From contig JAYPEK010000003.1 of assembly GCA_038125725.1 (NCBI GenBank), positions 62,001 through 126,000 on the forward strand: a stretch of 64,000 nt of DNA, in the 5' to 3' direction. This document shows, one piece after another, positions 50,455 through 58,999 of the stretch. The translations under genes were made by a program, and so were the position numbers. The notes below the pieces were generated by a model. The model had not been told where the DNA came from, searched no databases, and was given only the letters and a program-made list of their open reading frames with translations. The DNA is from TMED8 sp038125725. GTDB lineage: Bacteria; Pseudomonadota; Alphaproteobacteria; Rhodospirillales; Casp-alpha2. Positions within the stretch are counted from its first letter, which is position 1; each line of letters starts with the position of its first letter.

Positions 50455-52017
50455 GTGCTTACCTTGCCCTCGATCCTGCAGAACACCATCAGGCTCTATG
50501 GCCGCAGCCCGGCGATTTCCGAAGAGGCGGGCAACCTCACCTGGGCCGAATACGGCGCCGCTATCCAGCGCGCCGCCGGCATGCTGGAAAGGCTCGGCGT
50601 CCGCCGCGGCGAGCGCTTCGCCATCATCGCGCGCAATTGCCATCACTTGGGCGAGCTGATCTATGCCGGCTACTGGTCGGGCCGGATTCCGGTGCCGATC
50701 AACTACCGCCTGGCGCCGGCCGAGGTCGCCGCCATCCTGGCCGATTCAGAATGCCGCTACCTGGCCATCGACCCGGCCTTCGCCAAGCTGCTCGATGCGC
50801 CGGAGCTTGCCGGCTGGCGCGAGCGGTCGTTCCAGCTCGGCCCCGACGGCGCCGATACGGGGCTTCGGAAATATCCCGAGTTGCGCGACGCCGCCGAGCC
50901 GATGGCGCCGATCCACGCCGAGGAACACGATGACGCCCTGATGCTCTATACCGGCGGCACCACCGGCGCCGGCAAGGGCGTGCGTATCTCCAACCGCAAC
51001 ATCGTTTCCAACGCGCTACAGATCATGCAGGTGATGCGACCGCACCTGGACGACGTCTACCTGCATTCGACGCCCATGTTCCATGCGGCCGAAGTGAAAT
51101 CGACCATCTTCACCATGTTCGGCTCCAGCCATTGCTACCTGCCGGAGATCACGCCGAAGGCCTTTCTAGCCGCCATCGAGCGCCACAAGGCGACGGTGGC
51201 GGGCCTGGTGCCGACGACGCTGCTGCGCGTCCTGGAAGAGCCCGGCTTCAACGACTACGACCTCTCTAGCCTGCGCTTGATCAGCTACGGCACCTCGCCG
51301 ATCCTGCCCGCCGTCGTGCGCCGCGCTGCCGAGGCTTTTCCCAGTACCGGCTTTCAGCAGTGCTACGGCCTCACCGAATGCTCGCCCTATCTGGCCATGT
51401 TGGACGAGGAAGCGCATGTGCGCGGCCTCAACGGCGAGGAGCACCTGCTGACATCGGCCGGCCGGCCGGTGCCGGGGGTGGACTTGCGTATTCTCGACGA
51501 CGACGGCAACGAACTGCCCACCGGCCAGGTCGGCGAGGTGGTGGTGCGCGGCCCGCAGATTTCGCAAGGTTATCACAACCGCCCGGTGGAGAACGAAGCG
51601 GCGTTCCGCGACGGCGGCTTCCATACCGGCGACGTCGGCAAGCTCGACGACGAGGGCTTTCTCTACATCCTGGACCGCAAGCGCGACATGATCATCACCG
51701 GCGGCGAGAACGTCTATACTCGCGAGGTCGAGGAGGTGCTCGGCCGTCATTCGGGCGTCAAGGAAGTCTCGGTCATCGGCGTGCCGCACCGCGACTACGG
51801 CGAGGCGCTGTTCGCGGTGATCGTGCCGGCGGACGGCTGGACGCCATCCGCCGACGAACTGATCGAACATTGCCGGCCCTTGCTTGGCGGCTACAAGATT
51901 CCCCGCCAGATGGCCTTCGTCGAAGAGCTGCCGAAAAGTGCCATGGGCAAGGTGCTGAAGGGCGATCTCAGGGATCTCTATGCAACGGAAACGGAAGAAC
52001 GGGAGAAAGCATCATGA
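50455..52017 (+). CDS. AMP-forming acyl-CoA ligase
   Basis: A 520-residue ligase starting at a GTG after GAAGG. Its P-loop is YTGGTTGAGKGVRIS (about residues 165-179), slightly unlike the usual SSGTTG. FQQCYGLTECSPYLAM, GGFHTGDVGKLDDEGFLYI, KRDMIITGGENVYTREVEE and AMGKVLKGDLR with the catalytic Lys are intact. It likely activates an aryl- or heteroaryl-acetate, because the following genes resemble the arylacetyl-CoA oxidation system. The next gene overlaps by 4 bases. Confidence 0.85.
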   Translation: MLTLPSILQNTIRLYGRSPAISEEAGNLTWAEYGAAIQRAAGMLERLGVRRGERFAIIARNCHHLGELIYAGYWSGRIPVPINYRLAPAEVAAILADSECRYLAIDPAFAKLLDAPELAGWRERSFQLGPDGADTGLRKYPELRDAAEPMAPIHAEEHDDALMLYTGGTTGAGKGVRISNRNIVSNALQIMQVMRPHLDDVYLHSTPMFHAAEVKSTIFTMFGSSHCYLPEITPKAFLAAIERHKATVAGLVPTTLLRVLEEPGFNDYDLSSLRLISYGTSPILPAVVRRAAEAFPSTGFQQCYGLTECSPYLAMLDEEAHVRGLNGEEHLLTSAGRPVPGVDLRILDDDGNELPTGQVGEVVVRGPQISQGYHNRPVENEAAFRDGGFHTGDVGKLDDEGFLYILDRKRDMIITGGENVYTREVEEVLGRHSGVKEVSVIGVPHRDYGEALFAVIVPADGWTPSADELIEHCRPLLGGYKIPRQMAFVEELPKSAMGKVLKGDLRDLYATETEEREKAS

Positions 52018-52427
52018 TCGACGGTCTGGAAGTGGGCATGAGCCGCACCGCGCGCTATGAAATCGATACCGATCGGACCATCGGCTTCATGGGAGAGGAC
52101 CTGCGCGTCTATGCCACGCCGTGGATGGTGCGCGACATGGAAAACACCTGCCGGCTGTTCATCGACGAGTTCACCGGTGACGACCTGAATTCCGTCGGCG
52201 CCCGGGTCGAGATCGACCACATGGGTCCGACCCTGATCGGCATGTGGGTGGATATCACCGTGACCGTGACGGAAGTGAAGGGCCCCAAGGTGGCCTTTGA
52301 GTTCGAGGTGCACGATGCCCTCGACCAGGTCGGGCGCGGCAACCACCTGCGCTTCGTCGTGCCGCTGGACAAGCAGAAGGAACGTCTGGTTGCCAAGCGC
52401 GCCAAGGCGGACGCGGCGTCGTCATGA
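52014..52427 (+). CDS. FlK-like acyl-CoA thioesterase
   Basis: A 137-residue hot-dog-fold protein. The residue set Thr35 (in YATPWMVR), Glu43 (in RDMENTCR) and His69 (in VEIDHMGPT), with NSVGARVEIDH between, lines up with the Thr/Glu/His catalytic triad of fluoroacetyl-CoA thioesterase FlK. It would hydrolyse an acyl-CoA, either an arylglyoxylyl-CoA intermediate or a dead-end thioester. It overlaps the ligase end and the oxidoreductase start by 4 bases each. Confidence 0.78.
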   Translation: MIDGLEVGMSRTARYEIDTDRTIGFMGEDLRVYATPWMVRDMENTCRLFIDEFTGDDLNSVGARVEIDHMGPTLIGMWVDITVTVTEVKGPKVAFEFEVHDALDQVGRGNHLRFVVPLDKQKERLVAKRAKADAASS

Positions 52428-55171
52428 CCCCACCGGACGGCGACAGTCCGGGCGGCGAACGCCGCAAAGTTCCGATCTACTGCAACCAGTGCGTCTGCGG
52501 CCCGGACCTGTTCAAGGTCGATGTCGAGGACGGTGTGGCGCGCGCCATCGAACCCAACTTCGATGTCGCCGATCAGCACCCGGGCCGTGGCCGGGTCTGC
52601 GTCAAGGCCTATGGCCTGATCCAGAAGACCTACAATCCGAACCGCGTCCTCAAGCCCATGAAGCGGACCAACCCGCAGAAGGGCCGCGAACACGATCCCG
52701 GCTTCGTCGAGATTTCCTGGGACGAGGCATTGGAGATGGTCGCCGCCAGGCTGCGCAAGATCCGTGCGGACGGCATGCGCGACGAGGAAGGCTATCCCAA
52801 GGTCGCCATCACCTTCGGCGGCGGCGGCACGCCGACCCGTTACATGGGCGCCTTCCCGGCGTTTCTATCGGCCTGGGGTGTCGCCGATTTCGGCTTCGGG
52901 TCCGGCCAGGGCGCCAAGTGCTATCACTCGGAACACCTCTACGGGGAGCTTTGGCACCGGGCCTTCACCGTGGTCGTGGATTCACAGAATTGCGACTACA
53001 TCATCAATTTCGGCAACAACCAGGAGGCGTCGAGCGGCGTTTGCGGCGTTTGGCGCCAGGCGGACGCGCGGGTCAAGGGCACCAAGCGCATCCAGGTGGA
53101 GCCGCACATGTCGGTCACCGGCGCGCTGTCCGCCGAATGGGTGCCGATCAAGCCGAAAACCGATCCGGCGTTCCTGTTCGCGCTGATCCACCGCCTCATC
53201 TGCGAGCGCGACTGGAAGGCGATCTGCGACATTCCGTTCCTGGGCCAGGACACCAATTCGCCCTACCTGGTCGGGCCCAACGGCTTCTTCCTGCGCGATC
53301 CCGAGACCCGGAAGCCGCTGATCTGGGACCTGGCCGACGGCCGGGCCAAGCCATTCGACGCGGAGATCCAGAAACCGGCGCTCGACGGCAGCTATACGCT
53401 CGCCGGCATCGAGGAAGGCGGCGACGGCGAGGAATGGGTGCACGAAGCGGCGGAGGCCAAGCCCTCGTTCCAGCTTCTGATCGAGCACATGCAAGCCTTC
53501 ACGCCTGAATGGGCGGAGGCTGAATGCGACGTGCCGGCGGACACGATCCGCCGCATCGCCGATGAGTTCGTCGTCCACGCCAAGGTCGGCGAAACCATCG
53601 AGATCGAGGGCGAGACCCTGCCGTTGCGGCCCGTCGGCATCATGCTCGGCAAGGGCATCAACAACGGTTGGGGCGGCTATCACATGATGTGGGGGCGCTC
53701 GGTTCTGGCTTGTCTGGTCGGCGCGCTTGAGGTGCCCGGCGGCACGCTGGGCACCAAGGTGCGCCTGAACCGGCCGGCCAACAACCGTCTCAACAGCGCC
53801 CAGCCCGGCCCCGACGGCTTCATGCGCTATCCCTTCAACCCGACCGACAAGGAGAGCTGGCAATCGAAGCCTTCCATCCGCAACGGCTTCGCCACGCTGG
53901 TGCCGCTCGCCGGCAACTCGCCCTGGTCGGCGGCACTGGGGCCGGCGCACCTGCCATGGCTGTTCCAGCAGAAGACGCCGGAGGCCTGGCCGCGTCAGAC
54001 CCTGCCGGAGATGTGGATCTGCTATCGCACCAACCCGGCGATCTCGTCGTGGAACGCGCCCGAGGTGGCGAACCGCATCGCCGAGTTCCCGTTCACGGTG
54101 GCCTTCGCCTATACGCTCGATGAAACCAACTACATGGCCGATGTGTTGCTGCCCGACGCCAATGATATCGAGAGCCTGCAACTCAGCCGCTGCGGCGGCA
54201 CCGGATCGGGTGAGAACTTCTGGTGGGATCACGGCTGGGCCGTTCGCCAGCCGGCCGTGGCGCCGGCCGGCGAATGCCGCGACATGACCGACATCGCCAC
54301 CGACCTGGCGGAACGCACCGGCCTGTTAGCGGAATATAACGCCGCGCTGAACAAGGGCTCGGCCGGCATGCGGCTCTCGGGCGAGGGGTTCGACTATTCC
54401 CTTGATGCCGACCGTGCGCATTCCTGCGAGGAGATTTGGGACGCGGTCGCCAAGGCCGCCAGCCACGAACTGAGCGGCGGCGAGGAGGTGCACGGCATCG
54501 ACTGGTTCCGTGAACACGGCGTCATGCTGAGGCCGTTCTCGCAACTGGAGTGGTACCTGGCGCCGCGCCTGAAGAAGACCGGGCTACGGTTCGAGATTCC
54601 CTACCAGGAACGGATCAAACGCCACGGCGTGCAACTGGGCCGCCGGCTGCACGAACACGGGATCGAGTGGTGGGACCACCAATTGACCGAATACGAGCCG
54701 CTGCCGGATTACGAGCGCTTCCCCGATATCTGGACCAACTACGCCTCGGAGGTCGGCCGCGACCCCGACGAGTTCCCGTTCTGGGCGCTGACGGCGCGCT
54801 CCATGCAGTATTCCTGGGGCGCCAACGTCGGCATTCCGTTGATCCGCGAGGTGGCGACCAACATCGTCGGGCACGAAGGCGTTATCATCAACCGCACCCG
54901 CGCGCATGAGTTGGGCATCCAGGATGGCGATCCGATCACCATTTCCTCGGCCGCCGGCGTCACCACCAGCCGCGCGCAACTGCGCGAGGGCATCCGCCCC
55001 GACACCGTGCTGATGATCGGCCAGTTCGATCACTGGGCGACGCCGGTGGCGAAGGACTTCGGCCTCGCCAGCCTCAATTCCGTCACCGCGCTGTCGCTTT
55101 CGCTGACCGACGCCACCGGGTCCGGCGCCGACGTGATGCGGGTCGCCGTCACGAAAGGCCGTCCCCAATGA
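52424..55171 (+). CDS. Molybdopterin oxidoreductase, DMSO-reductase family (PadB-like catalytic subunit)
   Basis: A 915-residue catalytic subunit with no Tat signal, so it is cytoplasmic. The N-terminal Fe-S site has Cys20, Cys23, Cys25 and Cys59 (YCNQCVCGPD ... GRVCVKA), a Cx2CxC spacing in place of the usual Cx2Cx3C. Then come GTPTRYMGAFPAFLS, CDYIINFGNNQ, NGWGGYHMMWGRS and the C-terminal molybdopterin-binding domain (about 780-910). Followed by an Fe-S/membrane subunit and IorAB, it resembles PadB of phenylacetyl-CoA:acceptor oxidoreductase, which makes phenylglyoxylate. That substrate is an inference from context. Confidence 0.75.
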   Translation: MTPPDGDSPGGERRKVPIYCNQCVCGPDLFKVDVEDGVARAIEPNFDVADQHPGRGRVCVKAYGLIQKTYNPNRVLKPMKRTNPQKGREHDPGFVEISWDEALEMVAARLRKIRADGMRDEEGYPKVAITFGGGGTPTRYMGAFPAFLSAWGVADFGFGSGQGAKCYHSEHLYGELWHRAFTVVVDSQNCDYIINFGNNQEASSGVCGVWRQADARVKGTKRIQVEPHMSVTGALSAEWVPIKPKTDPAFLFALIHRLICERDWKAICDIPFLGQDTNSPYLVGPNGFFLRDPETRKPLIWDLADGRAKPFDAEIQKPALDGSYTLAGIEEGGDGEEWVHEAAEAKPSFQLLIEHMQAFTPEWAEAECDVPADTIRRIADEFVVHAKVGETIEIEGETLPLRPVGIMLGKGINNGWGGYHMMWGRSVLACLVGALEVPGGTLGTKVRLNRPANNRLNSAQPGPDGFMRYPFNPTDKESWQSKPSIRNGFATLVPLAGNSPWSAALGPAHLPWLFQQKTPEAWPRQTLPEMWICYRTNPAISSWNAPEVANRIAEFPFTVAFAYTLDETNYMADVLLPDANDIESLQLSRCGGTGSGENFWWDHGWAVRQPAVAPAGECRDMTDIATDLAERTGLLAEYNAALNKGSAGMRLSGEGFDYSLDADRAHSCEEIWDAVAKAASHELSGGEEVHGIDWFREHGVMLRPFSQLEWYLAPRLKKTGLRFEIPYQERIKRHGVQLGRRLHEHGIEWWDHQLTEYEPLPDYERFPDIWTNYASEVGRDPDEFPFWALTARSMQYSWGANVGIPLIREVATNIVGHEGVIINRTRAHELGIQDGDPITISSAAGVTTSRAQLREGIRPDTVLMIGQFDHWATPVAKDFGLASLNSVTALSLSLTDATGSGADVMRVAVTKGRPQ

Positions 55172-56730
55172 CCGCCTGGGGGATGACCGTCGATCTCAAC
55201 CGTTGCGTCGGGTGCCAGACCTGCACCATCGCCTGCAAGCATGCCAACGCGACGCCGCCAGGCGTGCAGTGGCGCCGCGTCATCGACGTGGAATTGGGCC
55301 GCTTTCCCGATGTGGAGCGGCTGTTCGTGGTCACCGGCTGCCAGCACTGTGAAAATCCGCCCTGCACCCCGGTCTGCCCGACCGGCGCCACCGCCAGGCG
55401 CGACGACGGCCTGGTCACCATCGACTACGATCTCTGCATCGGCTGCGCATCCTGCGTCGTCGCTTGCCCCTACCAGGCACGCACCATCAAGCACGACCGC
55501 GAATGGTACTACGGCGAGGAAGCCACCGCCCAGGAACTGAAGCGTCCGCACGAAGAGCGCCTGGGCGTCGCCAATAAATGCAGCTTTTGCATCGAACGCA
55601 TCGACACGGCGAAGCAGGGCGGCCTGACGCCGGGACGCGATCTCGACGTCACGCCGGCCTGCGTCGCCGCCTGCATCTCCCAGGCGCTCAAGTTCGGCGA
55701 CTACGACGATCCCGAAAGCGATGTCTCGCAACTCGTGCGCGACAACAAGACCTTCCGGATGCACGAGCAGCTCGGCACCCGGCCGCGCGTGCGTTATCTC
55801 TACGAGGTGCCGCAAACGACGCCCGGGCGGGATACCGGCGCAGACGATGCCGACGACACCATGCTCTCCGACCCGGCCAACCCGCTGGTCGGCAAGCGCC
55901 AGGACTTCTGGGACTATCGCGCCGCCATGAACTTCGCGCTCGGCGGCATGGCGGCGGGGCTCGCGGTCGTCGCTTGGCTTGCCTATCTGCAAGGTGCCGT
56001 CGGCATGGAAAAGCTCCTGGGCGCCTATGCGTCGGCCGGTGCGATCATGGCCGTCGGGCTGTTTTTCGTGTTCCTGAAGCTTGGCCGCAAGATGCGTTTC
56101 TTATACGTGTTGCTGCGCCCGCAGAGTTCATGGATGACGCGCGAGACCTATTGCGTGGCGCTGTTCTACCCTGCCGTGGTCGCGACCATCTATTGGGGCC
56201 ATCCATGGGCGATGGCGTTGGCCGCCGTCGCGGCGGCGGCATTCCTGGTCTCGCAGGCGAGAATCCTGCATGCGGCGAAGGGCATTCCCGCCTGGCGCGC
56301 GCCCCTGGTGCCGTGGATGCTGATCGCCACGGGCCTGTTCGAAGGTACGGCGCTCCTGAGCCTCATCACCAACGGCGTCGTCGCCGGGCTATCGTGGCTC
56401 GGCCTGGCTTTGGGGCTCATCAATGCCATGCTCTGGCAGCACTATCGACGCACCGCGCGAGCGGCGGGGATCGGCCCGCTTTCCGCCAAGGACATCGACG
56501 AATTGCAGCCGGTGGTGCTGTGGGCCGGCTATGTGCTCGGCGCGGCGCTGTTCGGCATCGGGGTGATCATCCCGAACGCGGCGCTGGTTGGCGGGCTGAT
56601 CGCCATCGCCGGCGGCTTTTTCTGGAAGTATCTGCTGGTGACCAAGGTCTGTCATCAACAAGGCTTTGCGCTGCCGAAAGTGCCGAGCCGGGGCTCCGGT
56701 TCCAAGGCCGCGCCCACCAGTCGCGTGTAG
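55168..56730 (+). CDS. Fe-S electron-transfer protein fused to membrane anchor (PadC-PadD-like)
   Basis: A 520-residue fusion. Residues 1-215 carry ferredoxin motifs for four 4Fe-4S clusters: CVGCQTCTIACKH, CENPPCTPVCPTG with CQHC, CIGCASCVVACPY and CSFCIERI...CVAACISQAL. From about residue 255 there are eight or nine membrane segments of the NrfD/DmsC-type quinone module (FALGGMAAGLAVVAWLAY). In related systems these are two separate proteins. It carries electrons from the catalytic subunit to the quinone pool. The start overlaps the previous stop by 4 bases. Confidence 0.85.
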   Translation: MTAWGMTVDLNRCVGCQTCTIACKHANATPPGVQWRRVIDVELGRFPDVERLFVVTGCQHCENPPCTPVCPTGATARRDDGLVTIDYDLCIGCASCVVACPYQARTIKHDREWYYGEEATAQELKRPHEERLGVANKCSFCIERIDTAKQGGLTPGRDLDVTPACVAACISQALKFGDYDDPESDVSQLVRDNKTFRMHEQLGTRPRVRYLYEVPQTTPGRDTGADDADDTMLSDPANPLVGKRQDFWDYRAAMNFALGGMAAGLAVVAWLAYLQGAVGMEKLLGAYASAGAIMAVGLFFVFLKLGRKMRFLYVLLRPQSSWMTRETYCVALFYPAVVATIYWGHPWAMALAAVAAAAFLVSQARILHAAKGIPAWRAPLVPWMLIATGLFEGTALLSLITNGVVAGLSWLGLALGLINAMLWQHYRRTARAAGIGPLSAKDIDELQPVVLWAGYVLGAALFGIGVIIPNAALVGGLIAIAGGFFWKYLLVTKVCHQQGFALPKVPSRGSGSKAAPTSRV

Positions 56731-56747
56731 GCCCTATAGAAAAAATC

Positions 56748-56762
56748 AATACCAGGTATTGC
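56748..56762. promoter_or_regulatory. Perfect 15-base palindrome before iorA
   Basis: CAATACC-A-GGTATTG, 18 bases after the stop of the Fe-S/membrane gene and 120 bases before iorA. The form (ATACC-N-GGTAT) resembles operators of GntR-type regulators. No regulator gene is next to it. Confidence 0.5.
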
Positions 56763-56881
56763 AAAGCCATCTTGCGCTGGACCGGGTCGAAACCTACGCT
56801 TTCCAAGCCTAAGAACCCGCAATTTCCAATCGACCGGAATGCGCCGGGAAAAAATAACGGGCACGAACGGGAGGCTTTGGC

Positions 56882-58999
56882 GTGGGTGCCGAACGGTCAT
56901 TCGCGAAAGAAGTGGAGCAGCTTCGCCTGGGCGCGGGGGAAACCTTCCGTGGCGAGGGCATCCTTGCGGTCACCAAGGCGCTACTGCAATCGGGCGTCAC
57001 CTATGTGGGCGGCTACCAGGGCGCGCCGGTTTCACACCTGATCGACGTGCTGGTCGACGCCGAGGACATGATGTCCGAGATGGGCGTACACGTGGAAACC
57101 TGCGCCAACGAAGCTTCCGCCGCGGCCATGCTCGGCGCCTCTGTCAATTATCCGGTTCGCGGCGCGGTGACGTGGAAATCCATCGTCGGCACCAACGTCG
57201 CGTCCGACGGTTTGTCCAACCTGGCGTCGCCCGGCGTCGTCGGCGGTGCTTTGATCGTCGTCGGCGAGGACTACGGCGAGGGTGCCAGCGTCATCCAGGA
57301 GCGCACCCACGCGGTTGCCATGAAGTCCTCCATGTGGCTGCTGGACCCGCGCCCCAATCTGCCGACCATCGTCGATATGGTGGAGCACGGCTTCGCCCTT
57401 TCGGAGGCCTCCAACACACCGGTGTTTCTGGAACTCCGCATCCGTGCCTGCCACGTGCAGGGCGAGTTCACCGCCAAGGACAACGTCAAGCCAGCCATCA
57501 ACGCCCGCGACGGCCGCACCGGTGCCGCCAAGTTCGACTATTCGCATCTGCCGCATCCGCCGGTCACCTACGCCCAGGAGATCGCCAAGGTCACCGAGCG
57601 GCTGCCGAGGGCGCAGGCCTATATCCGCGAGCACGGCCTGAACGAGGTCTTCGATGGCGAGATGTCCGACATCGGCATCATCGTCCAGGGCGGGCTCTAT
57701 AACGTCCTGATGCGCCGGCTCGCGGGGCTTGGCCTTGCCGACGCGTTCGGAAATTCGAAAGTGTCGATGCTGGTGCTCAACGTCACCCACCCCCTGGTTC
57801 CCGACCAGATCACCGATTTCTGCGAGGGCAAGAAGGCGGTGCTGGTGCTGGAGGAGGGCAACCCTGAATTCATCGAGCACCAGATCAATACCGCGCTCCG
57901 CAAGGCCGGTCCCGAGACCCGTATTCTCGGCAAGGAAGTGATGCCGCCTGCCGGCGAATATACGGCCGAGGCCCTGGACCAGGGGCTGTCGGCGTTCCTC
58001 GACGCCGTCGATGTCGCGCATCCCGAGGTGACGCCGAAGGCGGCGCTGCGCGAGGCCGGACTGGAGGCGCTGGGCCGGCCCCTGCCACCGCGCCCGCCCG
58101 GGTTCTGCACCGGCTGTCCCGAGCGCCCGGTCTATTCCGCCATCAACGTTTTGGAAGCGGAGATCGGCAAGGTCCATATTGCCGCCGATATCGGCTGCCA
58201 TTCCTTCGCCACCTTCGAGCCGTTCTCGCTCGGCAATTCGATTCTCGGCTACGGCATGTCGCTGGCATCGGCCGCCGCCGTGGCGCCGTTCCAGGAGAAG
58301 CGCTCGATTTCGATCATGGGCGACGGCGGGTTCTGGCATAACGGTCTCACGTCGGGCGTGATCAGCGCGCTCCTGAACCAGGGCGATTCGATTCTGATCA
58401 TCATGCAGAACGGCTATACCTCCGCCACCGGCCAGCAGTTCATTCCCTCCAGCGCCAAGGCGCGCGGCGACTACGTGCCCGGCATGACCATCGCCGAGAC
58501 GCTGTCGGGGCTCGGCATCTCTTGGCTGCGCACCGTCTACACCTATGGCGTGACGGAGATGATCGAGACGCTGCGCGATGCGCTGACGACGCCGCACCAG
58601 GGCCTCAAGGTGATCATCGCCGACGGCGAATGCCAGCTCGCCCGCCAGCGCCGGCTGCGTGACGAACGCGCGGAGGCGCTGCGGAAAGGCCAGCGCGTGG
58701 TGCTGCCGCGTTTCGACGTCGATCCCGATATCTGCACCGGCGACCATGCCTGCATCCGGCTCTCGGGCTGCCCGTCGCTGACGCTGGCGCCGAACCCGGA
58801 TCCATTGAAGGCCGATCCCATCGCCTTTGTCGCCGAGACCTGCGTCGGCTGCGGGCTTTGCGGCGCCACCGTGCAGGCGGACGGACTCTGTCCGTCATTC
58901 TCCAAGACCGAAACCGTGATCAACCCGACGGCCGGCGAGCGCTTCGCCGCGAACCTGCGCCAGGGCGTCATCGGCCTGATGGCGGGAGGTGGCCGGTGA
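56882..58999 (+). CDS. iorA: Indolepyruvate:ferredoxin oxidoreductase alpha-type subunit
   Basis: A 705-residue protein that starts at a GTG after GGGAGG. The N-terminal pyrimidine-binding domain (GVTYVGGYQGAPVSHLIDVL, in short TYVGGYQGAPVSHL) and the ThDP-binding domain near 415-560 (FCTGCPERP; IMGDGGFWHNG; MQNGYTSATGQQ) are in IorA order. The C-terminus has two ferredoxin-type motifs (CTGDHACIRLSGCPSL and CVGCGLCG...LCPS). It oxidatively decarboxylates aryl 2-oxo acids to acyl-CoA. With the PadB-like enzyme it could take an arylglyoxylate to the aroyl-CoA. Confidence 0.87.
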   Translation: MGAERSFAKEVEQLRLGAGETFRGEGILAVTKALLQSGVTYVGGYQGAPVSHLIDVLVDAEDMMSEMGVHVETCANEASAAAMLGASVNYPVRGAVTWKSIVGTNVASDGLSNLASPGVVGGALIVVGEDYGEGASVIQERTHAVAMKSSMWLLDPRPNLPTIVDMVEHGFALSEASNTPVFLELRIRACHVQGEFTAKDNVKPAINARDGRTGAAKFDYSHLPHPPVTYAQEIAKVTERLPRAQAYIREHGLNEVFDGEMSDIGIIVQGGLYNVLMRRLAGLGLADAFGNSKVSMLVLNVTHPLVPDQITDFCEGKKAVLVLEEGNPEFIEHQINTALRKAGPETRILGKEVMPPAGEYTAEALDQGLSAFLDAVDVAHPEVTPKAALREAGLEALGRPLPPRPPGFCTGCPERPVYSAINVLEAEIGKVHIAADIGCHSFATFEPFSLGNSILGYGMSLASAAAVAPFQEKRSISIMGDGGFWHNGLTSGVISALLNQGDSILIIMQNGYTSATGQQFIPSSAKARGDYVPGMTIAETLSGLGISWLRTVYTYGVTEMIETLRDALTTPHQGLKVIIADGECQLARQRRLRDERAEALRKGQRVVLPRFDVDPDICTGDHACIRLSGCPSLTLAPNPDPLKADPIAFVAETCVGCGLCGATVQADGLCPSFSKTETVINPTAGERFAANLRQGVIGLMAGGGR

